Shown here piece after piece: positions 30,233 through 40,243 of a DNA stretch of 64,000 nt. Within the stretch, counting starts at the first letter, position 1. Each line of letters starts with the position of its first letter. Both the position numbers and the translations under genes were made by a program. The DNA comes from Lasiodiplodia sp. COLG20 (taxonomy: Eukaryota; Ascomycota; Dothideomycetes; Botryosphaeriales; Botryosphaeriaceae), in assembly GCA_009801085.1 (NCBI GenBank), contig VNWV01000020.1:186001-250000 (forward strand), in the 5' to 3' direction. A model generated the notes under the pieces. That model was not told the origin of the DNA and made no database searches. It saw only the letters and a program-made list of their open reading frames with translations.

Positions 30233-32681
30233 ATGGCAACCTCTCATAATCGTGAAACAGGTACTTAAACACCACTGAGCCAGCACAACATGTGTGAATC
30301 TAACTAATTATCCGTTCCGATAGGCCCACGGTATACGATTCCCTCATGGTTCCTGGAGAACAACGTTCGGACAGACGCAGATACCGCCGATGATGAACCT
30401 GGTCTTGCATTGGTAGATGATTCTCCGGGCGAAGAGGAAGGGAAGAAGCGACCAGCCATATTTGAAATCCTCAGAGACGACTACGACGCCATTCAGCTAA
30501 CGGCTGCTGCTGCTCTAATTCGAGATGATTCTGGAAAGCTTCCCGCGAGAACGCCCAGTCTCTTCTTCGGCTTGGAGAAGGATAATAAACTCCTTCCTGG
30601 TGGTAGTGACTACATCGATTGCCTGGTGAAGCGACTGGCTCGTGATCTTGGGACAGGCCTGATCTCCGTTAGCCCCGACGATCTGGAAGAGTTGGGCTGC
30701 GCATTCTATCTACAAGACCAGGAGAGGCAGGAAGACACAACAAAACAGCAGATGAGTGAGGACGGTTCGACAGAGGACACTGCGATTGAGGCAACGGATG
30801 AGCAGGCCCTCCCAACCGAGGAGCCTGAGTGGAACACTGCTTATGCTTTGCTTCAGTTCTACTTCGGCGTGCGCAGCGAGTATACTGGAACGGCGGAGTC
30901 ACGGAAGCGAAACAAGGCGGCGATAGATGCGCTTCTTGATTCAGTGCGAATCAAGCGAGGAAAAGCGCTCGAGAAGGGGCCGGGGGATGGTACGAGTCTC
31001 GATCCGCCACTGCTCCTGCACCTCGTGGATCTGCAGGTGCTCGAATACGGATATCCGCGCTGTCGTCTCCTGGGCAGATTCGCGAGCCGCATTGAGGAAC
31101 TCCGCACAGCGGCGGAAGGAGGTGCACAAAGGACCCTTGGGATCGCGTCCAAGATATCAGGCCTGTTGCGCGATGACGAACGGAGGAAGTTCTTCAGCAA
31201 CGATCATAGGACTTTTCTAATCTCCTCGCCACCAAACTACTCTGCTCAAAAGACTTTCTATATGAGAAAGAAGTTTGATCACATTCGGGCGAGTAACTTC
31301 CGCGAGTTCAAGAGGATACTGAAGGCAAAGCTCGCGAAGGCCTTTGAGCCAGGTGTGCTTGATTCTCACGTCAGCGAAGACGTTCGACAGCGCTGGCTGA
31401 ATGAAGTATTTCCCGGAAGCGAGGTCTGTTCTGTAAGGAACTTGAACCGTGCGGCTATACAGGTGGCGGGTATGCAGTTGAGAAACCCTGTTTTGACTAT
31501 TGACGATGTCATTGCCGTGGCTAGGCGCATGCGTCGCAAAGGGGATTGGGACGGTGAGGAGGTTCCGAAAGAAAATGAGCAGGGAAAGGGCGAGGAGGTT
31601 CCGGAAGAAAATGAGCAAGGGAAGGATGCCGAGAAAAGTAGCGCCGATCAAAACCCGTGGGAAGGCCTTACTCTGCAGCAACGACAGGATAAGGTCTCTC
31701 CTGAGTGTGACGAGTATGAGAGCGACCTACTCGACTGCATTGTCAACCCAGGTAACGATATCTCCACATTCACCTTAGACGCTTGATGGCTAATGATGCT
31801 CAGAGGAACTCTCAACAACGTATGAAGACGTTATAATCGACGAGGAAACGAAAGACCATGTGAAACAGCTCATTAGTCTATCGCAGATCAGGCTGGAAGC
31901 CTCGTCGAAAACGCTACTCCAGAACCTTCGCGTGTCGGGTGTATTATTCTACGGCGCTCCGGGCACGGGCAAGACATACCTCTGCAAAGCCATTGCCAAC
32001 AACTCGAGATCCAACATGCTCGCACTGAGCGCGTCGAACATCCGTGGCCCATACATCGGCGAGACTGAGAAGAACATATCGGCGGCCTTTTCGCTCGCGG
32101 CCAAACTGTCTCCCTGCGTGCTCTTCATCGATGAGGTAGACGCCCTATTCTACCGCCGTGGCAATGAGGATAGGGTCCATGAACGCGCTGCTCTGAATCA
32201 GTTCTTACAGGAGATGGATGGCGTGGTGAGCCAGAATAAGGGCACTGCTCCGTTCGTCATCGTAGGCACAAATCGTCCTAGCGACCTGGATGAAGCCTTT
32301 CTGCGCCGCCTGCCGCATAAAGTGCTATTCATGCTACCTACCGCCACGGAACGCGAGAGAATCCTTCGCGTCTCTCTTCATAATGATGATATCGACCCAC
32401 AACTTGACCTTAATGATCTCGCAAAGAGAACTAAAGGCTTTTCCGGATCAGATCTCAAAAGTCTCTGCACGCACGCAGCGGTAGCTTGGGCTCTCGAGCA
32501 AACTAAAGGGCAGCCTACCAGAGATGTAGCGACGATACGAGTTCACCTGAAACAGCACCACTTCGACTTGGCGTTGAGGAAGACGAAGCCAACGGTGTCG
32601 GCACAATCGACGAAGGCTTTGATGGATTTTGCGAGACGGTTCAACCCCGAGGACTATAACGTACGACCAGTTTGTCCATAA
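30233..32681 (+). CDS. AAA+ ATPase (VPS4/FtsH-like single AAA module)
   Basis: Three exons, 30,233-30,260, 30,324-31,751 and 31,804-32,681, give 777 residues. The introns are 63 bp (branch TCTAAC) and 52 bp (branch GCTAATG), both phase 1. The N-terminal 480 residues are a mixed region without known domain, ending in an imperfect 12-residue duplication (GEEVPKENEQGK / GEEVPEENEQGK). The C-terminal AAA module has Walker A GAPGTGKT, Walker B VLFIDEVDAL, sensor 1 VGTNRPSDLDEAF, an arginine pair RRLPHKV and sensor 2 GFSGSDLKSLC. The family remodels or unfolds protein complexes using ATP. As drawn, the protein ends FNPEDYNVRPVCP. A GT at 32,661 could instead splice to 32,727 and continue in frame into the downstream HET gene (see findings). 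The substrate is unknown. Confidence 0.85.
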
Positions 32682-33008
32682 TAGTGCCCACAACTGTTGA
32701 AGAAGGGGTACTCACTGATTCTGTAGAGATATTCCGCGTCTATAGATAATTCGAGGATTGATTCCCGGGCGAGCTCAACTCCAGTTCAAGCCGATCCCCG
32801 CCCTCGAGCTCCTCCCAGCGCACGAGAGTCTTCTGATTCAAGGGCTGATAGAATAACGTCGGCGTTCAGCGCCTGTGTGGCGGCGGCGGCGGATCAGATT
32901 TCAGATGCGCGTTTTGTTGGCATTACCGGCTTAACAGTGGATAAGGAGACCCTCTCCCTGTCAGCGTCTGACACCAAGCCAGAACTAGAGTTTCTGCCTA
33001 CTGAGTCG
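32661..33008 (+). other. Candidate intron plus open linker joining AAA+ and HET frames
   Basis: GTACGA at 32,661 and CTGTAG ending at 32,726 would form a 66-bp phase-0 intron with a CTGAT branch-like site. From 32,727 to the HET ATG at 33,009 the frame is open for 94 codons and in phase with both genes. The peptide is Ser/Pro/Ala-rich, like a linker. If unspliced, this is the 3' UTR of the AAA+ gene plus the HET promoter. Confidence 0.45.
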
Positions 33009-35651
33009 ATGTTATATTTCAATTTCGACCTTCCATGGCTGAACAGTCGGCCATCTGGCCGCTCACTCGGAAGACTGAGCGAAGACTGCTTGTGCATCAC
33101 CAAAACGGAAAGGGACAATCTATCTGCGAAACCCAGTTCAAATACACAGTACTGGTGCCCCGAGTCTACTGGCTATTCAAAGGCCGTTTTGAGAGCTTTG
33201 ACGAATTGGTACCGCGTTCAGTTTTTGGTTTCTGTGCCAGGTCTTGCAGATCGGATCTTCAGCTGGGAGCAAAGATATTCTTACCAGGTGCTCTTCGATT
33301 GGTGGTCCGCATCTTTCCAGGACCCCTCAATCCCGCTGAGCTACCTACAAACCTTGGTAACGGAGTCGAAAGTCTTGAGAGATGAGTGTGCACGCTCCGA
33401 ATTCGATCGCCACAAAGAAATTTGGGCGTGTATTTTTTATCACCACAACAAGCTTTACGAGGCTGGTGGCCGAGCCGACGAGGATTTAGACACGTCATTT
33501 TACACCATCGCCGTTTGGAAGCTCTTTATCCTCGAGTTTTGCCACTCGGATGCTTATGTCACGGATGGGACGCTCGTTACAACCAAATTGGCCGCGCAGA
33601 GGCAAAGGACACTTCGGAGAGCATATTGTCATCTAGCTGCAATGAAACTCACGAGACGCTTGCCGCCCGGCCCACCACTTCACAGGATATCGGACGAGTC
33701 GCCATGGATTCTCTCAGTCGAGGCATCAGATCCTTCTTACCCTCGAACACTCAGTCGCGGTCCCTTGATCAGGGCTTGTCCGTGGCTCGATCATATCCCC
33801 ACGACTAGCTTCGAATACCAGAGAATGCGCAATAGTGATGATGACGATCTAGATGGATGGCCAGAATATCTGTGGGACATTGCGAATCGCTGCACAGTCT
33901 GGACCAGAGATTTCCAGGACAAGCGTCCTGCGTATGTCGCCATCAGCCACACCTGGGGACGATGGCAGCTAAAAGACCAATGGGTCCAGATGGAGGGTGG
34001 CCTAGAACTTCCGATTCCTTGCAACTCTGCATTCGATGTGAATAAGCTTCCCGAAATGCTGCTCAAGCTTAAGACTCTGAACCATAAGATAGCAGTGGAA
34101 TACGTCTGGATCGATCTGCTCTGCATCCCACAGGTACCTCTAGGCGGAACGTCGGATGTGTACGAGCCGTGGATCCCAATACAGAAGCGGGAGATAGCAC
34201 GGCAGGGGTCTATTTTCCGCAACGCCCGGGCAGCTATTGCCTGGTTCCATGATATTGACAACCTCTCCTGCCTCAGAGGCCTGTTTGAGTTGTTCTCCCT
34301 GTCCTTTGTCTTGGACGAAGACGGCTCAACGGATGACGTGCGAGACAGGAATCTGGAAGAAGAGGCATATCGCAGAATCCGCAAAAGTCCAACCGGTCTT
34401 CTGAGCAAACACTTTGGAACCGAGTACGATGACGACTTTGATAGCAAGTATCCAGGACTGCGTGAACCTAACAGTTGGTTTACCTCCCTTTGGACCCTCC
34501 AAGAGGTCTGCTTGCGGCCTGACATGTGGCTTGCGACATCAGACTGGGATATTTTAGTAGTCGACCACAACGAGCCAATGCCGCTAAGCGGGTTATTGTG
34601 TGTTCAATTGGAGAGCGTCGCGCTGGGTTATTGGCATACAAAGAAGCCTGAACTTGCTTTTTACGAGCTCAAAGAGTGGCTATTATCAACCGGCCTAGAT
34701 TGCCTCGTCGAACTCACCCAACTGGATATTCTCCGGCTCGGGGACCGCAGACGCTGTTCGGGTAAAAGGGCTGAAGCGATCATGTCCGCCATCGGAGCGA
34801 CGAAATGGTTTTTCCGCGATGGAAATCACGAAGAGAGCCTAATCATGGGCAAATATCCCCACGAGTTCATCGAAGAGATCCGCGAGTCTGTGTCCGGAAA
34901 CTTCTTCGCCACTTTCGCCAAATTGCCGCGCCGAGACCGATACGATGACTCCCTGAGCACGACAGTTGACTTCAAGGGGCTACACGGCAGAAATTTGGTC
35001 CAGTCCTATGAGAGGGCCAATGTCTGTGGCTCTCTGCTGCCCTTTAGCAACATGGGCACCTTCTACTTCCAGTTCAATCAGAGCCTTGCTCGCCAGCATC
35101 ATCTGGCCACACACGAGTCTGTCCGTTCATGGGAAATTACTACTTCAGGCAAGGTGAAAATCGAGAGTGCATGCATCTTATCGTCAAGCACGTTGACCGA
35201 TATCCCAAAGTCTCCAGAAGAGCTTCATTGCTACTTCGAGGGGCTTTACTTGAGCCCCGACCACGTCAAGGAGGGTGATTACACCTTTGACATGGACATT
35301 CACAAGTGGACGAGTGAACGGAAGTCCGAAATTCATGCTGTGGTAGTAATGCACGCAGATCTTAGAGCGATGTTGCGTGACAAGGAGATATTCGGCAACC
35401 CTACCCAAAGAGATCTTAGCACAGACGATTCGAAGACAGGTGGTTTTGCCGACAAAGAAGGACATACTATCCGGGGAATTTTGCTTCGATCCACGAAGGA
35501 GGATTCTTTGAGGACAGCGAAAAAGGAAGGGAAATTGCAGGGTGCCGATGGAAAACCTCAGCGTTTGGTCAAGATCGGCATCTTTCTTGCATCGGGCCCT
35601 GGCAAGGTGATTTTGCCGGAAACACGAAAAGTCTCTTGGGAAATATTGTAG
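33009..35651 (+). CDS. HET-domain protein, group A (copy A4)
   Basis: 880 residues from the first in-frame ATG at 33,009; the frame is open upstream to 32,727 without another ATG. Group A N-terminal block SYQVLFDWWSASFQDPS (near 92). The acidic DDDDLD and WPEYLWD motifs precede the HET domain at about 308-510: YVAISHTWGRW, VWIDLLCIPQ, EIARQGSIFRNA, WFTSLWTLQEVCLRPDMWL. The C-terminal blocks RAEAIMSAIGATKWFF and KVSWEIL match A1 and A2, with extra charged loops (KEDSLRTAKKEGK) near the end. A4 and A3 are the most similar pair in the N-terminal region. It lies immediately downstream of, and may be fused to, the AAA+ ATPase. Confidence 0.85.
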   Translation: MLYFNFDLPWLNSRPSGRSLGRLSEDCLCITKTERDNLSAKPSSNTQYWCPESTGYSKAVLRALTNWYRVQFLVSVPGLADRIFSWEQRYSYQVLFDWWSASFQDPSIPLSYLQTLVTESKVLRDECARSEFDRHKEIWACIFYHHNKLYEAGGRADEDLDTSFYTIAVWKLFILEFCHSDAYVTDGTLVTTKLAAQRQRTLRRAYCHLAAMKLTRRLPPGPPLHRISDESPWILSVEASDPSYPRTLSRGPLIRACPWLDHIPTTSFEYQRMRNSDDDDLDGWPEYLWDIANRCTVWTRDFQDKRPAYVAISHTWGRWQLKDQWVQMEGGLELPIPCNSAFDVNKLPEMLLKLKTLNHKIAVEYVWIDLLCIPQVPLGGTSDVYEPWIPIQKREIARQGSIFRNARAAIAWFHDIDNLSCLRGLFELFSLSFVLDEDGSTDDVRDRNLEEEAYRRIRKSPTGLLSKHFGTEYDDDFDSKYPGLREPNSWFTSLWTLQEVCLRPDMWLATSDWDILVVDHNEPMPLSGLLCVQLESVALGYWHTKKPELAFYELKEWLLSTGLDCLVELTQLDILRLGDRRRCSGKRAEAIMSAIGATKWFFRDGNHEESLIMGKYPHEFIEEIRESVSGNFFATFAKLPRRDRYDDSLSTTVDFKGLHGRNLVQSYERANVCGSLLPFSNMGTFYFQFNQSLARQHHLATHESVRSWEITTSGKVKIESACILSSSTLTDIPKSPEELHCYFEGLYLSPDHVKEGDYTFDMDIHKWTSERKSEIHAVVVMHADLRAMLRDKEIFGNPTQRDLSTDDSKTGGFADKEGHTIRGILLRSTKEDSLRTAKKEGKLQGADGKPQRLVKIGIFLASGPGKVILPETRKVSWEIL

Positions 35652-36521
35652 AAAGTATACGAAAATTACTTTTTGCAACTTCGAAAGGCTGGAGAGAACG
35701 GTTTCTCCTCAACAAAGCTACTCACAAAAAGTCAGCTGGCTCCTCCTATTTTGATTGTGATGACTTTTCATATCGGACCGCTGAGAGCGCTCAAAGTCGT
35801 TCGTCTCCGAAGATGGCCGGGGTAGGAGCGGAAGCAGCCTATTCGTCAAAGCGATTGATCACAAGCTCAATCATGGAATTTCGCTCCAAATCCTTCATAC
35901 TTCCATTGAACATTAGTATAAGTAGTAAAGACGGGCCAAGTCAAAAGGCGTTGAAATGCTCGCCGTTTATCAAATTCCAGGTTCTTATCACATCACACAA
36001 CCACCTTCTGCCCTACAACGTGGGCCAAAGGTTGATTTATCGCTTGGTTTGTATTATACTCCGATGGATGGTCCGTTGTTGGATCGAGGATTAAATCCGC
36101 GCTCGGTATCTTGGTGTTTGATTTTGTTCTGCCTTCAGGCATAAGGAGTTCAGAGCGAAAGGAGTAGTACTAAGAGTATTCCTTACTCAGAAGTCAGATT
36201 TATTGTATACATGATATACCCCTGGCTACTACCCGGCGAGGATGAGCAGCAAAAGTTAGTAAGCAATGCCCTGCGCGGGGATTCTCTTTGGGGGCGGCTC
36301 GCGTAAAGTGACCCTTGCAATGAACTCGCGTGTCGTGGTCAGCTGTGCTTTTCTTACCCTTCAAAACGTTTACGCTCACCGCGCACTCATGGGTCGATGA
36401 ATTCCCGCGTCGGAAAGGATCCTCGGTGTAGTACGCCATCATCTACCTCCCATGCATAGTGCAGCAGGGTAGCCAGCTGCATCGCCGTGATATTTCGAAG
36501 GAGCGCCGCATCGTGCACAGC
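35652..36521. other. Intergenic, 5' of canonical HET gene
   Basis: No supported gene. Upstream sequence in frame with the next HET gene begins at a GTG (36,459) but contains no ATG before 36,522. Confidence 0.5.
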
Positions 36522-38420
36522 ATGGAGGAAGAAACACACTCCGCCCCGCGCCCCGCCTACGAGTACAAACCGTTCGATCACCACCGCAAAATTCGCCTAC
36601 TCCAAGTCCTGCCCGGGGACGGGTCGCGAGATATCCACTGCATTCTCTCCGAGAGTGACACTAGCGCACGATACGAGGCTCTGTCGTATTGCTGGGGCTC
36701 TGAGACCGCCACGTCTCGACCTTCAATCATCCTGGAAACCGACGACGGGCCCAGATCTCTGAGCATCACACCAAACCTTCACCTAGCCCTCCAGCATCTG
36801 CAACTCCCAAACAGCTCCCGGCATCTCTGGATCGACGCCGTCTGCATCAACCAACACGACAACACCGAAAAAAGCATCCAAGTCCCCCGGATGAGTCAGA
36901 TCTACCGCAACGCCCTCTCCGTCTGCGTCTGGATCGGCAAAGAGGAATCGGACGCCGAACTCGCTATCAGCGTCATCGACCGCCTCCTCAACAGCCTGGA
37001 GCGGAGCGACACGGTCACCATCACTCAGCCCGAAGCATCCGCCTTCATGAGCTTCATCGACCGGCCCTGGTTCAGCCGGCGATGGGTCGTGCAGGAGGTG
37101 GCGCTGGCGCGCCACGCCACCATCTTCTGCGGCAAGAAGGAAGTCGAGTGGACCAAGCTCGCGGCGGCCATCAGCCTGCTGCAGGACCGCTACCAGAACA
37201 AAGGCATACAGTCGCACGAGCCCGCAGTTGCTGGCTGGCACCGCTCTTACGCCTCGTTCATGACCGGCGCCCCCGCAACACGCCTCGTTGACGCTACCAC
37301 GACAATGGTCTGCAAGCGCGATGACGGTACCGTGTGGCCCTTGTATACTCTGGAGACGGTCGTCGCCGTCCTCGCGAGTTTTGAGTGCGCGCTGCCGCAG
37401 GACGTGCTGTTTTCCGTCGTCTCGCTGTGCGCGGACCCGGGGAAGGACCTGCTCCAGCAGCACGCAGACGCCGATGCACATTGCACACATGACTCTGATG
37501 TCGAGGTGCAAGAGGGCCTGCGCGTCGACTACAGCTACGACTTCCCCAAGGTCGCGCAGGACTTCATCACCCTCGTCCTCTCCGCCTCGAAGCGCGTCGA
37601 CGTCCTCTGCCGGCCGTGGGCGCCCAACATGCCGGACATGCCTTCGTGGATAGCGAAATCGTCCGGGCGAGCGTGGGAGCGCGCCGGGCCGCGCAAATAC
37701 GCGCGCGCGAACGCGGACCCGCTCGTCGGCATCGCGAACCGGAAGTACGCGGCGTCGGGCAACCTCGGGGCGTTCGGCTGGCGGTTCGTCGAGCACGGGA
37801 GTAAACTCAATCCTGCGTATGCCTGCCTTTGCGTGAAGGGGTGCGTGGTTGACGTCGTGGTAAAGCTCAGTGCTAGCGCGGCCGCCGCCGGGGTGATCCC
37901 GGTGCACGAGTGGGCGGCGATGGCGGGATGGACCGATTTCGACGCGCAGTTGCCGCCAGTCTCGTTTTGGTCTACGCTGGTGGCGGATCGGGGGTTGGGC
38001 GGCGGTCCGTGTCCGACGTATTACTCGTATGCGTGCCAGGTTTTGTTTAAGAGGTGCGCGGCTGGCACGCTGGATCTGGAGGAGCTGCTGGATGGTAGTG
38101 GGTTGCCGTCGTCTGTTGCGGAGTTTATTCGGCGGTTGGAGTGCGTGGTTTGGAATAAGAAATTGGCCATTACGTCGAATGGGCAGGCGGCCTTGGTTCC
38201 GCAGACGGCGTGTGAGGGCGATTTGATTTGCATTCTGTACGGGTCTTCTGTTCCCGTTGTCCTGCACAGCCTAGAAGGAACTGCTTTGGAGACTACGATT
38301 CAAGATGGTATAGACTGTATCCTGAGGGGAGATTGCTACATGCACGGCATAATGTACGGAGAAGCAATGGCCAAGGGATTCCAGTCAAAGCGCGAAAGAG
38401 TAGAGTTTCGATTACATTAA
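36522..38420 (+). CDS. Canonical HET-domain protein (group C)
   Basis: Single exon, 632 residues from the ATG at 36,522. The HET domain begins near residue 20: PFDHHRKIRLLQVLPG, then YEALSYCWGSE, LWIDAVCINQHD, EKSIQVPRMSQIYRNA, VCVWIGKE and WFSRRWVVQEVALAR. These are the textbook HET signatures and differ clearly from the SHTWGR/SLWTLQE variants nearby. The C-terminal region contains a VDYSYDFPKVAQDF block and a terminal EGDLICILYGSSVPVVL segment, both common in HET proteins. The coding sequence is more GC-rich than neighbouring HET genes, suggesting a different origin or less decay. It converges with HET B2 across about 120 bp. Confidence 0.92.
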   Translation: MEEETHSAPRPAYEYKPFDHHRKIRLLQVLPGDGSRDIHCILSESDTSARYEALSYCWGSETATSRPSIILETDDGPRSLSITPNLHLALQHLQLPNSSRHLWIDAVCINQHDNTEKSIQVPRMSQIYRNALSVCVWIGKEESDAELAISVIDRLLNSLERSDTVTITQPEASAFMSFIDRPWFSRRWVVQEVALARHATIFCGKKEVEWTKLAAAISLLQDRYQNKGIQSHEPAVAGWHRSYASFMTGAPATRLVDATTTMVCKRDDGTVWPLYTLETVVAVLASFECALPQDVLFSVVSLCADPGKDLLQQHADADAHCTHDSDVEVQEGLRVDYSYDFPKVAQDFITLVLSASKRVDVLCRPWAPNMPDMPSWIAKSSGRAWERAGPRKYARANADPLVGIANRKYAASGNLGAFGWRFVEHGSKLNPAYACLCVKGCVVDVVVKLSASAAAAGVIPVHEWAAMAGWTDFDAQLPPVSFWSTLVADRGLGGGPCPTYYSYACQVLFKRCAAGTLDLEELLDGSGLPSSVAEFIRRLECVVWNKKLAITSNGQAALVPQTACEGDLICILYGSSVPVVLHSLEGTALETTIQDGIDCILRGDCYMHGIMYGEAMAKGFQSKRERVEFRLH

Positions 38421-38544
38421 TCTTGGGATATCCTGATACTACATAAAACTTTTTGTATATGGCCGAACCTTTCATAGCAAGTATACAACATTGAATTTCT
38501 TAGAAGAAGTGAGTGACCCGTGTGGAAAGAAAAGAGGGAAAATG

Positions 38545-40243
38545 CTAATACAACGCGATATTGATATCCTCCCATACCGGCAGCTCCGTGAGCGGGAGGC
38601 TAGAAGGGTAAAGACCCCAAAGGCAAATACCCATGCGTCGCCAGCCCGCACTGCAATCATCTCGGTATACTATGAGTCCAAGGAAGGACTCCCACTGCTC
38701 GCCAAACTCTGAGAAGAAGTCTTCAAGAATCGTTCCGAGCACAACGACTTGCAGGTTGGCCGCAGGAAAGCTCGAGATTAATCGTTTACATGCCTCGTAG
38801 TCATCAGTCCAAGTCTCCATGGCGATAGTCTTGCTATAGCTGTAGTAAAACTCAAATTCGTTGAAGTCCTCGCCTTTGTGCGATAGAAAGACGGCATCAT
38901 AGTCCAGCATGACTTCCGCGCCATACTCCTTTGCCGTCGTGATCCCAGGTAACCTTTGCCACAATTGCTCCAGCCGCTGCAATGAACAAGCCGGGCCAGT
39001 GACAGTGACTGCAGGACTGCCAGGACTCTTCAAAATGATGCAGTTGGTCCGCGTGTTGTTTCCAGAGCCGTAGATATCATTGAGGGACATCGGAACGCGC
39101 GAGTGCTGAGTGATGCGCCAGCTTCTGCCCTCCGCCGAGCTCTTCTTGTGTATGAAGCTCTGGCCGACCATGGGCGAGCGTTCGTTCAAAACCGCGGTGA
39201 ACTCGTCTTCTAGTTCCTCCACGGATTTGATGGTCCGGCCGGCCCGGGCCGCTTCTCCTACGGCGATGCCGTAGATCTGCATGATTCCGTAGATGCGGTC
39301 GAGCGGGAACGCCGTCTGGCGGAACCCGGCTGCTGCGTACTGCACGTTTGGGTTGCTCGAAACCAAAAAGTGGAACCCGGCTTCTTCGATGCGGGATACC
39401 AAGCCCTCGGCTGCGGAGCTCTCGGGCTTGATGCGTTTGCTTTTCAGACCCCGTTGTACATCCAGGCAGATGTTTCGACATATGTTTGCGAGCATCGTCA
39501 GGCTGACATCCAGATTATCAATCCAGGGGTGTGGAACCGGACGTGCATCGCGAGAGAGTATGACGGCATCTCGTCTCAGGACTGACTCCTGCAGCGTCCA
39601 GAGAGATGTGAACCAGGGATCGTCAAACAGTCTCTCGAGGTTCAGCTGTAGCGTAGCCGCTACCGTTGGAAAGTCAGCTTTGATCATGTCGGCCTGCGGG
39701 CCGAACTCAAAAACGGTGTGGAGCACGTTTTTCAGCTCCACGTTGCTAAGCGAGTGAAGCCACACGAATGCTCCTTTAGCGCCCTTGAAGATCCCCACCT
39801 GTCTTCCGACCTCGTGCATTTTCATCTCATTGTCTTCTTGATCGATGCACGCAATGTCTACCCAAGCGTAGTCTGTCTCGTACCCCATGACTTGGATAAC
39901 GCGGTGGAATGCTTCGACAGTAAAGCAGCTCTCTTTGACTGGCGGGATCTTCCAACTTGTCCCCTTTACGTTGAGGGCCGCACAGCCCCAATCAGCTCTG
40001 AAGCGGCCCCACGTATACGTCAAGACGCAATACTTTGGCTCCTTATCCACACCGTACGTATTTTCCCCTGTCCTCTCGATCGAAGTCATTGTTGGGATAT
40101 GAAGCAACCGTAAAGGCCACTGTATTGGCACGTCCGCCCACCAGAGCTCGTGGAACTGATGTTACAGTTAGCTTTGCAGTGTGGAGCTAATCAATCGTAT
40201 GAGTGCATACCGACTCCCCTTGAAAGTTGCGAGAGCGGGACAT
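38545..40243 (-). CDS. HET-domain protein, group B (copy B2)
   Basis: Two exons, 40,243-40,211 and 40,155-38,545, encode 547 residues. The first exon is only 11 codons (MSRSRNFQGES). The 55-bp phase-0 intron has a GTATGC donor, a GCTAAC branch site and an ATCAG acceptor. The second exon starts FHELWWAD and runs through WPLRLLHIPTMTS, YCVLTYTWGRF, AWVDIACIDQ, EVGRQVGIFKGA, FVWLHSLSN and WFTSLWTLQESVL. The C-terminal half includes YGIMQIYGIAVGEAARAG and ends WEDINIALY. The homology and layout match B1. A decayed fragment of a close relative of this gene lies at 57.1 kb. No ATG exists in frame in exon 2 before the HET domain, which supports the short first exon. Confidence 0.85.

Noticed and set aside
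30233..32681. AAA+ protein as a NACHT/NB-ARC (STAND) receptor
   Set aside because: Walker B FIDEVDAL, the sensor and arginine-finger motifs are of the classical AAA (VPS4/FtsH) type, and no repeat domain follows.
36783..38267. Long minus-strand open frame (494 codons) opposite the canonical HET gene
   Set aside because: Arg/Pro/His-rich translation with no motif; it exists because the HET gene on the plus strand is GC-rich. The plus frame has full HET signatures.
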